DNA of 64,000 nt from NCBI GenBank assembly GCA_023055505.1, contig JALIRH010000036.1, positions 4,836,001-4,900,000 on the forward strand, given 5' to 3'. Made by a program: the position numbers and the translations under genes. The stretch comes from Callipepla californica brunnescens. Lineage: Eukaryota; Chordata; Aves; Galliformes; Odontophoridae. Positions 53,801 to 64,000 of the stretch are shown here, piece after piece. Position 1 is the first letter of the stretch; every line of letters begins with the position of its first letter. The notes under the pieces were generated by a model. It did not search any database, was not told where the DNA came from, and was given only the letters and a program-made list of their open reading frames with translations.

Positions 53801-56800
53801 TGCATATGAAGCACTTGTGGCTGGAAGCCACATGGGTGCAGGAGAAAGGAGGAGCATCTTGAACCTCACAGCTCCCCAGCACTGTGCTGTCTAAGGAATG
53901 AGTCACCTTCCTTAAGGTGTCACTGAGTAATGGCTGATGGAGACAACAGGTTCTGACATACACTAGCTGAGCTGACATAAGACCGAAATAGCCAAGACTC
54001 CAAAGGCAGGCAGCATTACAGTGCCAGGGATAATTTCATGTAAGCCATTAAATTAATGATGACAGTGAGTCCTCAGAGCTTGGCAAATTAGAAATTGCTC
54101 GAAGCAGAAGCAGTACAACAATAACACAGTTAATCTTCTACAGAGAAATGATAGCAAAAAGAATGGCTTTTAGATTAGCTGTCATTAAAGCGAAACATCT
54201 GCCTCTGCAAGTCAAGTGGACTGTCCTTACTTATAAACACAGGAACTCATTAAAGTTACTGGGTTTGTGTGGCTGTGAGCCAGAGCCACATTTCCACCAC
54301 GATGTAAGCCTGGGAAGCTCAGTGGATAACACAGAAAGTCAGGAAGATGACTTTCCAGGCAATGTGTCAGCTTCAAAGGCACATGTGAGCAGTCACTGAT
54401 GGCTTTAGATTCTCCTAGTACCTGGGAGCACATAAGTGACTGGAATTGAAAAAATAATGAGTATAGTATGAGTTCAAAGAAAAAAAACTATTTTAAAATC
54501 AGAAACATTACTGCTTAGCTCTCCCTGAGCTGAGTTTTCATTTGAATATTTAATAGCAACCAATCTTCCATTATTTCTAAACTGTTCTTTCCCTGCTGGA
54601 ATGCAGCACACTAAGTCAGGAAACTTTACTTGCAAATATGGCAGATATTCTCTCATCTGATATTTCTTTTATATTCCCATTAAAAATGTCGAGTACTTTA
54701 TAAAGCCAGGACTGGCTTTCAAAGCTTTCATTCCCAGGTCCACCAGATACTGGAATGGTGTCCTGGAGCAAGAAGCAGATGGAATTTCTTTTCTAACCAA
54801 CTTCAGCCATCGGCTGCACACACAGAATGAGTGACAAATCTCAAAGCAGATGGAAACACTTCTGTAATCTTGATAAATTGCAGCTTAACTTTAAAGAAAC
54901 ACACAGAGGTGATCACTGGGTACCTTCTTCTATCCAGACTCTTCAGTCTGGAAGTGGAGACAATATCTTGTTAGAAAATGTTGTGTGTGTAGTGAAATAG
55001 CTGTGATTCAGATGAATGGTCCCAGGCCCCGATGTGAGTAAAGGCAACAGATAAAAATGAGACTTGCCAGCCTGGAGTGGGAGGGAGATGTTTGTTGATA
55101 AATATTGACAGATTTCTGGTGCATAGCTGTTGCTGGCAGGAGAGACAGGGCTATAAGGAAGGCAGCCAAACCTAGCTCCCTAGCGAGAGCAGTGCCTCTG
55201 ATGACTGCTGTGACAGCTTGTGTAACAGAGCAGCAGTCTGCCTAGAGCCAGACTCAAGAACAGTGATGCTATTAAGACATCTCAGGTGGCCTTCATGGAC
55301 TCACTAGCACTGAGTGAAGAATCACAATTAGCCTCAGGGTTATATCAAAAGCCAGCAATGGTGGCTGGATGATATAAAATACTGGGCACTCTGGAAGGAT
55401 GGACTCCTTCCCCTGAACTGTAATGTGCTATTTTTTCTGAAAGCTAATGTCTTCATGCAAAGCGTAACAGTAGAGTGGTGGAGGTATGTGAGTACGTGGC
55501 CATTAGGCGCAAGGGCTGGGCAGTAGCTGAAAGAAATAGGTCACCTTTAATCCTGCCAGCTCCCCAGGAGTCCAGGAAATGAGTGTCAGAATGGGTTGTG
55601 TTGAGTATGAAATTGTGCTAGGCATGCATAATGCAATGACGCTGCTAATCAAACCCCTCTCACTGTGACTAATCAGAAAGATCTATTTGATATTCCAAGA
55701 AATTAGTTGGAAGAGCAAGCCCACAATGGAGAAATAAAGAACAAATCAGAAGCTCAGGCACAGACAGAGATAAGGACTTTGATCACAGTAGTTTAATGTG
55801 CACAGAAAGAGGACAAAAAGATAAAAGAAACAAATAAAAATGCTGATGAGAACAGTTTGGATCTGCGGAGAGAAGCAGCCATTAATCTAGACCGTGACTA
55901 ACAGATAAGAACTGATATGCCTTCCTGGTGCTTGAAGAAATAGCAGTTTTAGGCTATTCAGGCTGAAAACAATTTTTTCCTCCGTTTAACTCTCCAGCAA
56001 TCTCTCAGGAGTGAACTTGGCCCCTGTCTTTAAAGAAAAAATGCTTCAGGTGCATTGAATGCAGTCCATTCTAAGTGGCAAAATAGAGCATACCACTTAA
56101 CAAAATAAAGCATGCCAAAAAGCCCCAGACTTCCGAACCTGGGCCAGTGGATGTGATATTATTCTGGGAAGCAGAACTACATCATCTTCCCTGTTCTCTC
56201 CATGACTGCCAGGTGATCTGAGGAAGGCTGCTCCCCAGTTTTGTTTTCCTTAACAAAAGAGGCACAAAAGGCTTCAGGTGTAAGAGCAAAGGGAAGAAAA
56301 CTAAGTGTCCTATTCATACATAATATAAAGACCTGGATTTTTAAGAATATTTCAGTTCACTGTGAATTACATACTGAAATTCAGAAAGTTGGAACTGCTT
56401 CTCTCAGCAGAGAGGCTGTTAATCCACTGCTCTATTGTCGTCTTCTCTTTTTGATTTGAAGCTTAGAAAGAAACTTTCCTAGAGCATTTTAATGTTAGGA
56501 GTAAGAAGTGCTCATCAGTGTCACCAGGATTAGAATCAGAGTAACTTTTCTTGACTATGAAAGAGAAAGAAACCCGTTCTTACCTGTAGTATTGCTGCCT
56601 CTGTCCCCCAGAAAACAGTCTTAGTCACTAGGTTGGATGATTTGTCTCTGTTGGGTCTCATCCTTCATCTGTGTTGCCTGGGACAGACAAGCACTGCTTT
56701 GTGTTTGTACCACCCCACTCCCTTATGCTGCTGCTGATTATTGCAGTTCCTTTAGAAAGTGGCTCTTCCTTCCATTCGGGAGTGGGATACTCGAGTGGTG

Positions 56801-57288
56801 TAACACAAGATGCTTCACAAACGTAAAAACACATTACAGATGTTAGTTTCAAATGAGCTTTTTGGCCCACAGCGTAAAGCCATTTAGCTGAACAGTATGC
56901 ATTAAAGCTGATCAAATAAATAGCAGGGAGATACGTTGTTATTTCATAAACTGCAAGCTATTTGGATGTTTTCCTCCACTGTGGCTGGAACCAATGTGTT
57001 AGAGAATTAATTATTCAGTTTAGCTAGAGATTCCTCACGAAGTGGAGCTTACTTCCTTCCCCAGCAATTGTGAAGAACATTGAATAATGCCATTTGCCTT
57101 GTTCTTATTAGCTCTCTTGGTCAGTTTTGTTTCACTCTGATATAGTTTAGTTCTATTCTTGCCGTGCCACATTCAGTGCCATGTTCCACTGCACATTTAT
57201 CACGAGCATCTTGTCCTTCCCTTATTCTTGCAGCCTCACAAACAAACAGGAAAACAATCAGTCACTGGAAAATCCCCAGGCAGATACA
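47886..57288. other. Intergenic MMEL1 5' flank to TTC34 3' flank, no gene recognised
   Basis: About 9.4 kb. The first few hundred bases must contain the MMEL1 promoter and 5' UTR; no TATA box or CpG island is evident. A 106-codon plus-strand frame at 48382–48702 lacks homology and splice context. The remainder shows no exon, RNA gene or repeat that I recognise. Confidence 0.4.
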
Positions 57289-60200
57289 TTAATGTATGCT
57301 GCAGCCTGATGCCTCTCGCTTGAGTCTTGTTTTCAGCTTCTTCAGCTCGGGATGATTTCGGTCAATTTTAAGGCCGTAATCCGTGATTTTCCAGGCCTCT
57401 TCATAATGCTGCATTTCCAAATTGCTTTTTGCAATCTTATGAAAAGTTTTCACTAAATTTTCACTACCAGAGCCATTCGTGATGCTGCACAATGCCGTGG
57501 GTTCATCCAATTGCAGTGCTTCGATGTACTGTTTGACTGCTGCTTCCTCCTCTGCCACTGACAACAGCAGGCATCCCTTTGAGCAGTGGTCCTGAACTCG
57601 TGTTCTGAGGCTGTTGCAGCCATGCTTCTCGATCACTTTCTCCATATCTTTTAAAGCTTTGTCATATTTTTTCAGGTGCATAAAGCAAGCAGCCCTCTGT
57701 CGGAGGTATCTTGGGTTATCTTTGCTTGTCAAGATAGCCAAGGTAAAGTAACCAAGAGCCTTCTTGTAGTGATATCCTTTAATCAGGACATGTCCTTCTT
57801 GGGCTGCTACCTATGGACATAAAGTTAGTTAATAGTAGAAGGGCAGTAGTGGGACAGTAAATTAACACATACAGTAACATAAGAAATGTTTTTCAACTTT
57901 CTCGATGGTTGAAATTGCATCTAGTTGGGGAATGTAGAATTGGCATGTTTTCTCTGAGTGCAGACAAAAGCCCTAAACTAGATCAACGGGCACTTGCTGT
58001 TATCTCAAGGGTTACTGAACCAATGCCTTGTTTCTGCATGGTCTGCTAAAACTTGCACAGAACATTTCTTCTGAAGTTGTTTACATCCTTAAAAAATGAT
58101 ACGTGAACTGGAAACAGACTGGAGCAAACTAAAACCAGGCAGCTTTCTCTTCGTGAAGGCACGCTACCACCATCTTCTCTTACAGGTGTCTGTAGGGAAA
58201 TGGTGTGTTCTGGTCAACAGAGTGTCAGCCCCACAAACATTTGCATGTGCTAATAGTGAGCATTGGTCTCTTCTGATCAGTGTCCCAAAGCTACAGGGAA
58301 AATCAACTGGTGGCTTTGCTGATCACCATTAGTGAACTATCTGCCCTTATCTGAAGGGAAAAACAACATGAAAACACAGAAGGCTGAGAGCCACATAATT
58401 TTTAGTTTTATAAAGGTCAATAAAGAAAACTCCATTAGACCTATTTGCCTCAAATGGATGTCTCATTATCTCTCTTTATTGGTAATAAACAAAGCTTTTA
58501 ACATGCTGCAGCAGAATGAGTATTTAAGTCATAAACAAGACTGCCACCAGCAGCTTAGGTCGTCTGGAAGGCTGAGCCAAACAAGCTGAGACACGAGGCA
58601 CAGGAGAAATGTTTCCACCAGCCTGATTCCATGGGATGTCACACGTTTGGGATGCTTGCGGCTACTGAAAATTCAGTTAGCTCAGCCACTGTCTCAGCAT
58701 CTATGCTTCAGACAGTCTAAAAGCCACGCATGACACATTGCAGTCCTTCCAGTCTGCATGCCCTGTCTGTGTATGGCTGCGGTGCAAGTTAGGAAAACAG
58801 GTTCCGGGTGGAATAGATCAGTACTGCAGATCAACTCTGAGAGCCACGTCTGAGAACACTGACAGGAAATCATTCAGCCATTCCTAGCAGGTTAGGAAGA
58901 ACTCTATTTTGCTACAAAATGATATAAAATCCTTTACAAATTCGTATTTATTACAGCCTCTCAGCTTTCACATATAGAAATTGAGATGGGTCTTCTCTTC
59001 AGTTGATGTAAATCATTGGTTTTAATAGTTCTGGCCATAAATTTTAAGACAGACTGTCTATGCATGCACATCTAAAAAGCAGCAAATTTTAGTTGGTCCT
59101 TTCAGGTGTTTTTAAGTCAGCTAGTCAACACAAGTGTTTTGTTAGGGCTGGGATTTGAACAAGGACTGAGCTCCGCACAGTTCCTCAAAGTACCATGTGC
59201 TGTGGGCTGACCTTATGGGTTTTGAGGTCACTTCTGTAGGAGTGAGTTCTGGACATCCCCGGGCAAGGAGCTGGGGATCAGCCACACGTGTAACTTCTGA
59301 CATAGGAAACCGAAGGGCTGGAGCTGCACTAGCAGCAAGAAACTCCCTTCCTCTGACCTTTTGCAGTTGAACAAACCTTTCAGATTCCCATTCCCATGTG
59401 GCTTTCCCAGTTGTTTACAGATTCCTTAGCATGGGATCCCTTGCACTATAAATAATGGAAGAATGTTTTTACTTTGTTTTTCACGAAAAAAAAAAAAAAA
59501 AAAAGGAGTACATCAAGAAGCTTTCCTTGCTCCACCCTTTCCTGTGCAGCTCATGTAGAGTTATTTCTAGCTTTCCAGACCTGTCTCCAGGATAACGATG
59601 ATTTCTTTCTGGAATACCTTTAATCCCCAAGCACTGCTCTGCTAGAGAGACTGTGGGACGCTGGGTAACCCCCTGAACTCTTCATTTCAATCTCCTCATC
59701 GGTGAAGTGGAGGTATCAGAAAGAACACCCTCTCCCTGCAGTGTACTTAGGAGCACAGGGAGACCAAAATTGTTTTCTTTACACAAATTCTCTCTAAAAG
59801 CATTTCTTGCTTTTCCAAGACCTTCCTTTCAAACACAAACTGAAAACACATCGTGGGCAGAATAAAGTACTATCAGAAAGATCCTTTGAGATACCATGCA
59901 GGTAAATTAACCAGATCCTTCCACACCTAAGCAAAGTACATATTTAACCACTTGTTGTGAAACACGTATCAAAAAAGCCCAGCCATTGCTGGGCTAATCA
60001 GTGATAATAATAATCATTCTCAGTAAATCTTTGCAGGTTATAGAACAGAGAAAGACCCCGGGTTCTTGAGTCCAAATCTTTACTTGATTTCCACAAACAG
60101 CTTGAGATTATATGTTAAATATATATATTTATATATCTTATTTGACTGCCACCACAGGTATTGAGTTCCAATCTTGAAATCAATCCAGCCACCTCCATTC

Positions 60201-62417
60201 TCTAAAGTGGCAGAGAAATCTTTCGTGATAAATAAGCACCAGTAAGGGGTTTTGTTCCAGCCTTTGTTCCACAGCTGAAAGGAAGAGGCAGAAATAAAGT
60301 GCCTCTCCCCCTTTTAAAGGGTTCACTAATCTGAGCCATCAATTCTAACTACAAAAATTCATTTTTTCAGATTGATAGCATGATGATCCCTCCTGTGCTG
60401 TCTCAGAAGGCAGCATGGATGGACTCAGCTGTGGCTCCTCTATACAGAAGGAGTGATGTGGCAGCAAGGGAAATTTAGATGCAAAACTTATCTTCATTTA
60501 TAGATTCCTCCTTAGGGCCTTCACAGACACATTCCTGATTGTACCTTCATCAACTTTATGTAGTGAAAGATTGTAAATTGGCTCTAAAGTCTCCAAACTC
60601 TTCCCCAGAAGACTGAACTTTCTGCATTATTCAGGAGAGAGGGGCTCTTTTCTCTGTAATGGAGTATATCTAGGGACTGGTAAATTAATACTTGTTTACT
60701 TATATCCTCCTGCTGTTTTGCTAAAATACATACAAAGCACTCCTCTCTAGATGCATTTAGTATATCAGCATGTTGTTTGTTTTATAACCTGGGAGAAAAC
60801 ATAACAATATAGCTTCTCACCAGGGCACACTCAATCTACAAATTGAATAAAAGGAAGCAAACTGATTCTCAGAACACAGAGTTTCTGGGTAATCAGAATT
60901 GCAGATGCATGAGTGAATGTTAAAGCTCCTCACCATCAATCCGACCTTGTCCTGTCTTGTTATTGGAGTCACTTTCTCAGAGCTGAATGCAATTTGGGAG
61001 AGAAACTTAAAAAAAAGCAGTGAAAAATACATACTCGGGGGGACGAAAACAATTTGTTATTGTTATGTTAAAGAGTTGTAGCTAAGAAAACCAATAGCAA
61101 ATCTCTCCAACCTGAAAGGTTAGTCATTTTACAGAAATGTGAGTATATTTAAAATTCTAAAGATTACATAAAAGAATAAAAAGGTTTGAAGCACTGTATG
61201 TGATTGAATCAGAACCTTTAGTTTCATTTTAGAAGGAAAATGAACAAAATATGAACTCCCTTTCCCCAGAAGTCATCTCTGAGCACCATATAACTCACTC
61301 AGAGTATAATATTAACAACAATCTTGTTAAATCTCCAGCTCCTCCTCACATCCCCTGCATTTTAACAGTGGGAATAAACAGGTTGCATGCTAGAGAGACC
61401 AACAATAAATTCCCCCACACGGTTAGAAGTGGTAGTGATGAATTATTAGAGACTGAAGCTATGAACGAACTTGAATCCTAACTCTAATCTCAGATTGCCT
61501 GGAGTGAAGGATGGAGGAAGAACCTACTTAATTTCTCATTCTTCTGATTAATGGTCTCTCTACATACTTGTGTTTAAGACAACACAAGGAACATCTCTGC
61601 TGCCTGATTTTGCTTCCCATTTATTTTCCCCCTGAATCTACAGACGTGACATCAAAAAAGGATTGTACCTGAGAGAGATGCTGCTGTTGCTTAGCATCTA
61701 CAAAGTTCAGGAGAAACTCCAGCTCCCTTTCATCTTTCTTAGCTAGGATGCTGAATGAGTGAGCTGCTGCTGGCACGTTCCTCTTCTTCAGCTGCAACAC
61801 AGCCAGTCTTGCACTAGCAAGCTCATCAGTGAGGGAGTGGCCAAATGCCTTCTGAAGGTGAACAAGGGCCTCTTCGTACCTTCCTGTTGGTGAACACCAG
61901 TACAAGCTATGTAACCACCCCATGTGGAGAAAGAGACATCAGTAAAACTTCCTAGAGCAGACTGTCCACAGTTCACACCAAAGAGCATTAATTACTGCAC
62001 ATCCTCCCCCAAATCTTTTGCAAGCTTCTCTTGAAAACTACTATATGACCAACATTTTCTACTGTTGCTACATAACTTTCACTTCTCATCAGTTTACTAA
62101 TTTGTTCACTTATTATGATCAGCTGTGTAGAAGAATTTGTACTTACCATTGGCAATCAAAACATCCGTATAGAAGGTGTGATACTGTGCTGCGCTGCACA
62201 CTTTTATTAGTGCTCCTGCAATCACAAGAAGGTCCCTGAGGGTTCTTTCTTCCTTTGAAAAGTCTTTAGTAGCAACAAGCTCAGTCAGCACTGTCCTGCC
62301 ATGCTGAAGGAGCCACTGAGCGATCAGCTCTTGGGCTTCGTGCTTTAAAGACAGGATTGCTGGGATTACCATTCCTGCCTCTGCCTTCAGGGCCAAGATC
62401 AAATCTTGCACTGCCTC
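57289..62417 (-). CDS. TTC34: TTC34 (tetratricopeptide repeat protein 34), last four coding exons
   Basis: Minus-strand exons: 62417–62147 (271 nt), 61883–61669 (215 nt), 61005–60934 (72 nt) and 57810–57289 (522 nt, ending in TAA). All junctions are GT/AG, phases join, and together they encode 359 residues. TPR helices are evident: GRYEEALVHLQKAFGHSLTD across the first junction, KGYHYKKALGYFTLAILTSK, RQRAACFMHLKKYDKALKDM and MQHYEEAWKITDYGLKIDRN. TPR proteins are protein–protein interaction scaffolds; TTC34 has no well-established function. The assignment rests on TPR content plus position next to MMEL1, as in human 1p36. The 72-nt exon (SSEKVTPITRQDKVGLM) is the least certain. The N-terminal part lies right of the window. 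The acceptor of the terminal exon is ATAG at 57814–57811. Confidence 0.85.
57811..60933 (-). other. TTC34: Terminal TTC34 intron (3.1 kb)
   Basis: No additional exon recognised. It contains a 19-base A run (59486–59504) and an 8-bp perfect hairpin AGCCCAGC–4 nt–GCTGGGCT at 59976–59995, neither with an evident function. Confidence 0.45.
59486..59504. repeat. Mononucleotide A run (19 nt)
   Basis: Nineteen consecutive A residues in the TTC34 intron. No retroposon body or target-site duplication is evident beside it, so it is read as a simple repeat rather than a processed-copy tail. Confidence 0.8.
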
Positions 62418-64000
62418 CTATGTAGAAAAGAGAGCAAAAGTGAAGTGGTAACCACACCTATGTACTGATAAATATTTTCCTAATATTTCCAGTTCTCAGC
62501 TGTCCCACAGGTCAGCTGCTCAGCTTTGAAAACTCTTTCTTATTCCTTACTGTGGCATTTCTACTTGCAAAGCTGGTGTAAGAACACAAAGATTTGAATG
62601 ACTGATTCAAAGGCATGCATTGGAATTCCAGCCAGGAGAGATTCCTCCTGTCTTCCAGATTGCAACAAGAGGGCAAACTTTCTCTCAACAGCTAGGAGAA
62701 GGAGAAAGAAACTGAATTCAGAGTAAGGGGTTTGTTCTCCTCCTAGGCTGGGTTTAATCCTAACTCCCTCAATTCATTAGAAAAATATTTCCTGAAAAGT
62801 TAAAATGGACTGAACAAAACTATTAAGGGTAATTCTTATGGTCTTTTTAATTTTTTCTTCCCCAACACTGAAATGGCATCTAATCAGAACTGTCAGAATC
62901 GGTCTATAAACCACAGAAACAAACACCTTCCTTTTTGAATCAACGTCTAAGCACACAAAACGACCAGTAAAACCTGTTCATTACTGCTAATTAGTTTCTG
63001 CTACCTCAAAAAGCAAACTGGTCGTCAAACAGTATTATCATTGTACCAGGACAGGGGACTTTTAAGATAACTATGTTATACTTAATGGACAAGTAATAAT
63101 GATAATTTATCTATCAAAACTTTATCAAAAATTCAAAAAGAGTATTGATTTTTTAAATACCCTTCAAAGGTGAATGCAGTGATTGGATAAGGGAGGACAC
63201 ATCTCTCCCTCCACGTCCCTCTGTCCTTAGGTGAATACACATTCAGAAATAGTACAAGTTGCAAAAGTTCTAAGAACAGAAGTTAATTGTTCCGCTCCAG
63301 CAATGAGAATCAGATCTGGCATCTCTGTACCCTTCAGACCTCACATCTAGCTTGTGGTTGGGGAATGAAGATTGATTATTGTGCTGAGGTCCAGACAGCA
63401 GCTGTTCTTGCAGTCAGACAGTACCAGGCAGCAATGAAAATTCATCGTTTTACACAGTGACAGGACTGTCTCAGACTCTGCTTGCAGCTCGTGCTGCCGT
63501 TCCAGCACTGAGCAGTGTAGATGTACTGTTTTAGACCATTTTACACAGAGGTGAGTTTTGCCCATTGGTTTGCATTTGTCTGTGATAAACCTTTCTTGTT
63601 TACAAACTGTCTCACACTTTACAGAACAGCTACCAACAGAAAACTTGGAGTGAGTAGTTCCAAACAGTCATAGCAGCTTGAGATGCTGCCTTCCATCAAC
63701 ACAGCACTGTGACACAAAAGTGTGAGCTCAGATACAGGGGAGAGTTTGCAGCTTTGCAGATCAACGTATTGCAGTGATGGGGAATAAGATGCATGACTGG
63801 GGTTTAGCCTCCCTCTCTCTAGATTTTGGAAAGCAGCTCAGTAATGTCAAGTGGACTATTTACACAGCCAAAATCCAGAGCCATTACTGAGCAAATTCTG
63901 TGAGAAACACTTGCTTTCAGTGAGTCCACGGCAAAGCCTGGGTATCTTACGTTATTTTTGCACAACCAGAAAATTCACCAGCAAATTAATAGCGATACCT
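62418..64000 (-). other. TTC34: TTC34 intron reaching the window edge, nothing recognised
   Basis: Upstream of the first visible TTC34 exon. No TPR-coding exon with splice signals was found, so the remaining exons lie beyond the window. Confidence 0.45.

Noticed and set aside
59976..59995. 8-bp perfect hairpin in a TTC34 intron
   Set aside because: Short stem with no T run or conserved context; expected by chance in a window of this size.

Overview
This is vertebrate, almost certainly avian, genomic DNA. The genes are split by introns with GT/AG junctions, a GC-rich CpG island marks one promoter, and a truncated CR1 LINE (the main bird retroposon family) lies in an intron. The gene order PANK4 – three HES5-type genes – MMEL1 – TTC34 matches the human 1p36 neighbourhood. 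From memory it also fits the corresponding chicken microchromosome (chr 21), so I infer a galliform such as Gallus; the species itself is not proven by sequence.

Layout. (1) 1–5.2 kb: the 5' end of PANK4 on the minus strand (first three coding exons, 1086–4552). Intron 1 carries a CR1 fragment. The CpG-island promoter contains a palindromic pair of octamer sites and a 101-bp tandem duplication of ZNF143/THAP11-like motifs. (2) 5.9–23.9 kb: three intact intron-containing HES5-type Notch-target repressors. Copy A (5937–6621) and copy B (12271–13284) are on the minus strand and copy C (22313–23072) is on the plus strand. All three encode bHLH, Orange and WRPW. Each has the same fixed-spacing promoter: TATA, RBPJ site, CCAAT box, SOX-like ACAATAG and a GGATAAT element. 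At least five more RBPJ-site modules related to one another are scattered between the genes. (3) 23.9–29.9 kb: no recognised gene; two strong CTCF-like motifs about 300 bp apart. (4) 29.9–47.9 kb: complete MMEL1 (neprilysin-like zinc metallopeptidase) on the minus strand. I traced 22 coding exons that join in frame to 753 codons plus stop with all catalytic residues present. (5) 47.9–57.3 kb: intergenic, nothing recognised. (6) 57.3–62.4 kb: the last four coding exons of TTC34 (tetratricopeptide protein), minus strand. The rest of that gene lies beyond the right edge.

The most interesting part is the HES5 cluster. It looks like a locally duplicated Notch-response locus in which promoters, dispersed enhancer-like modules and the bHLH exon have each been copied, and the bHLH exon probably homogenised by gene conversion.
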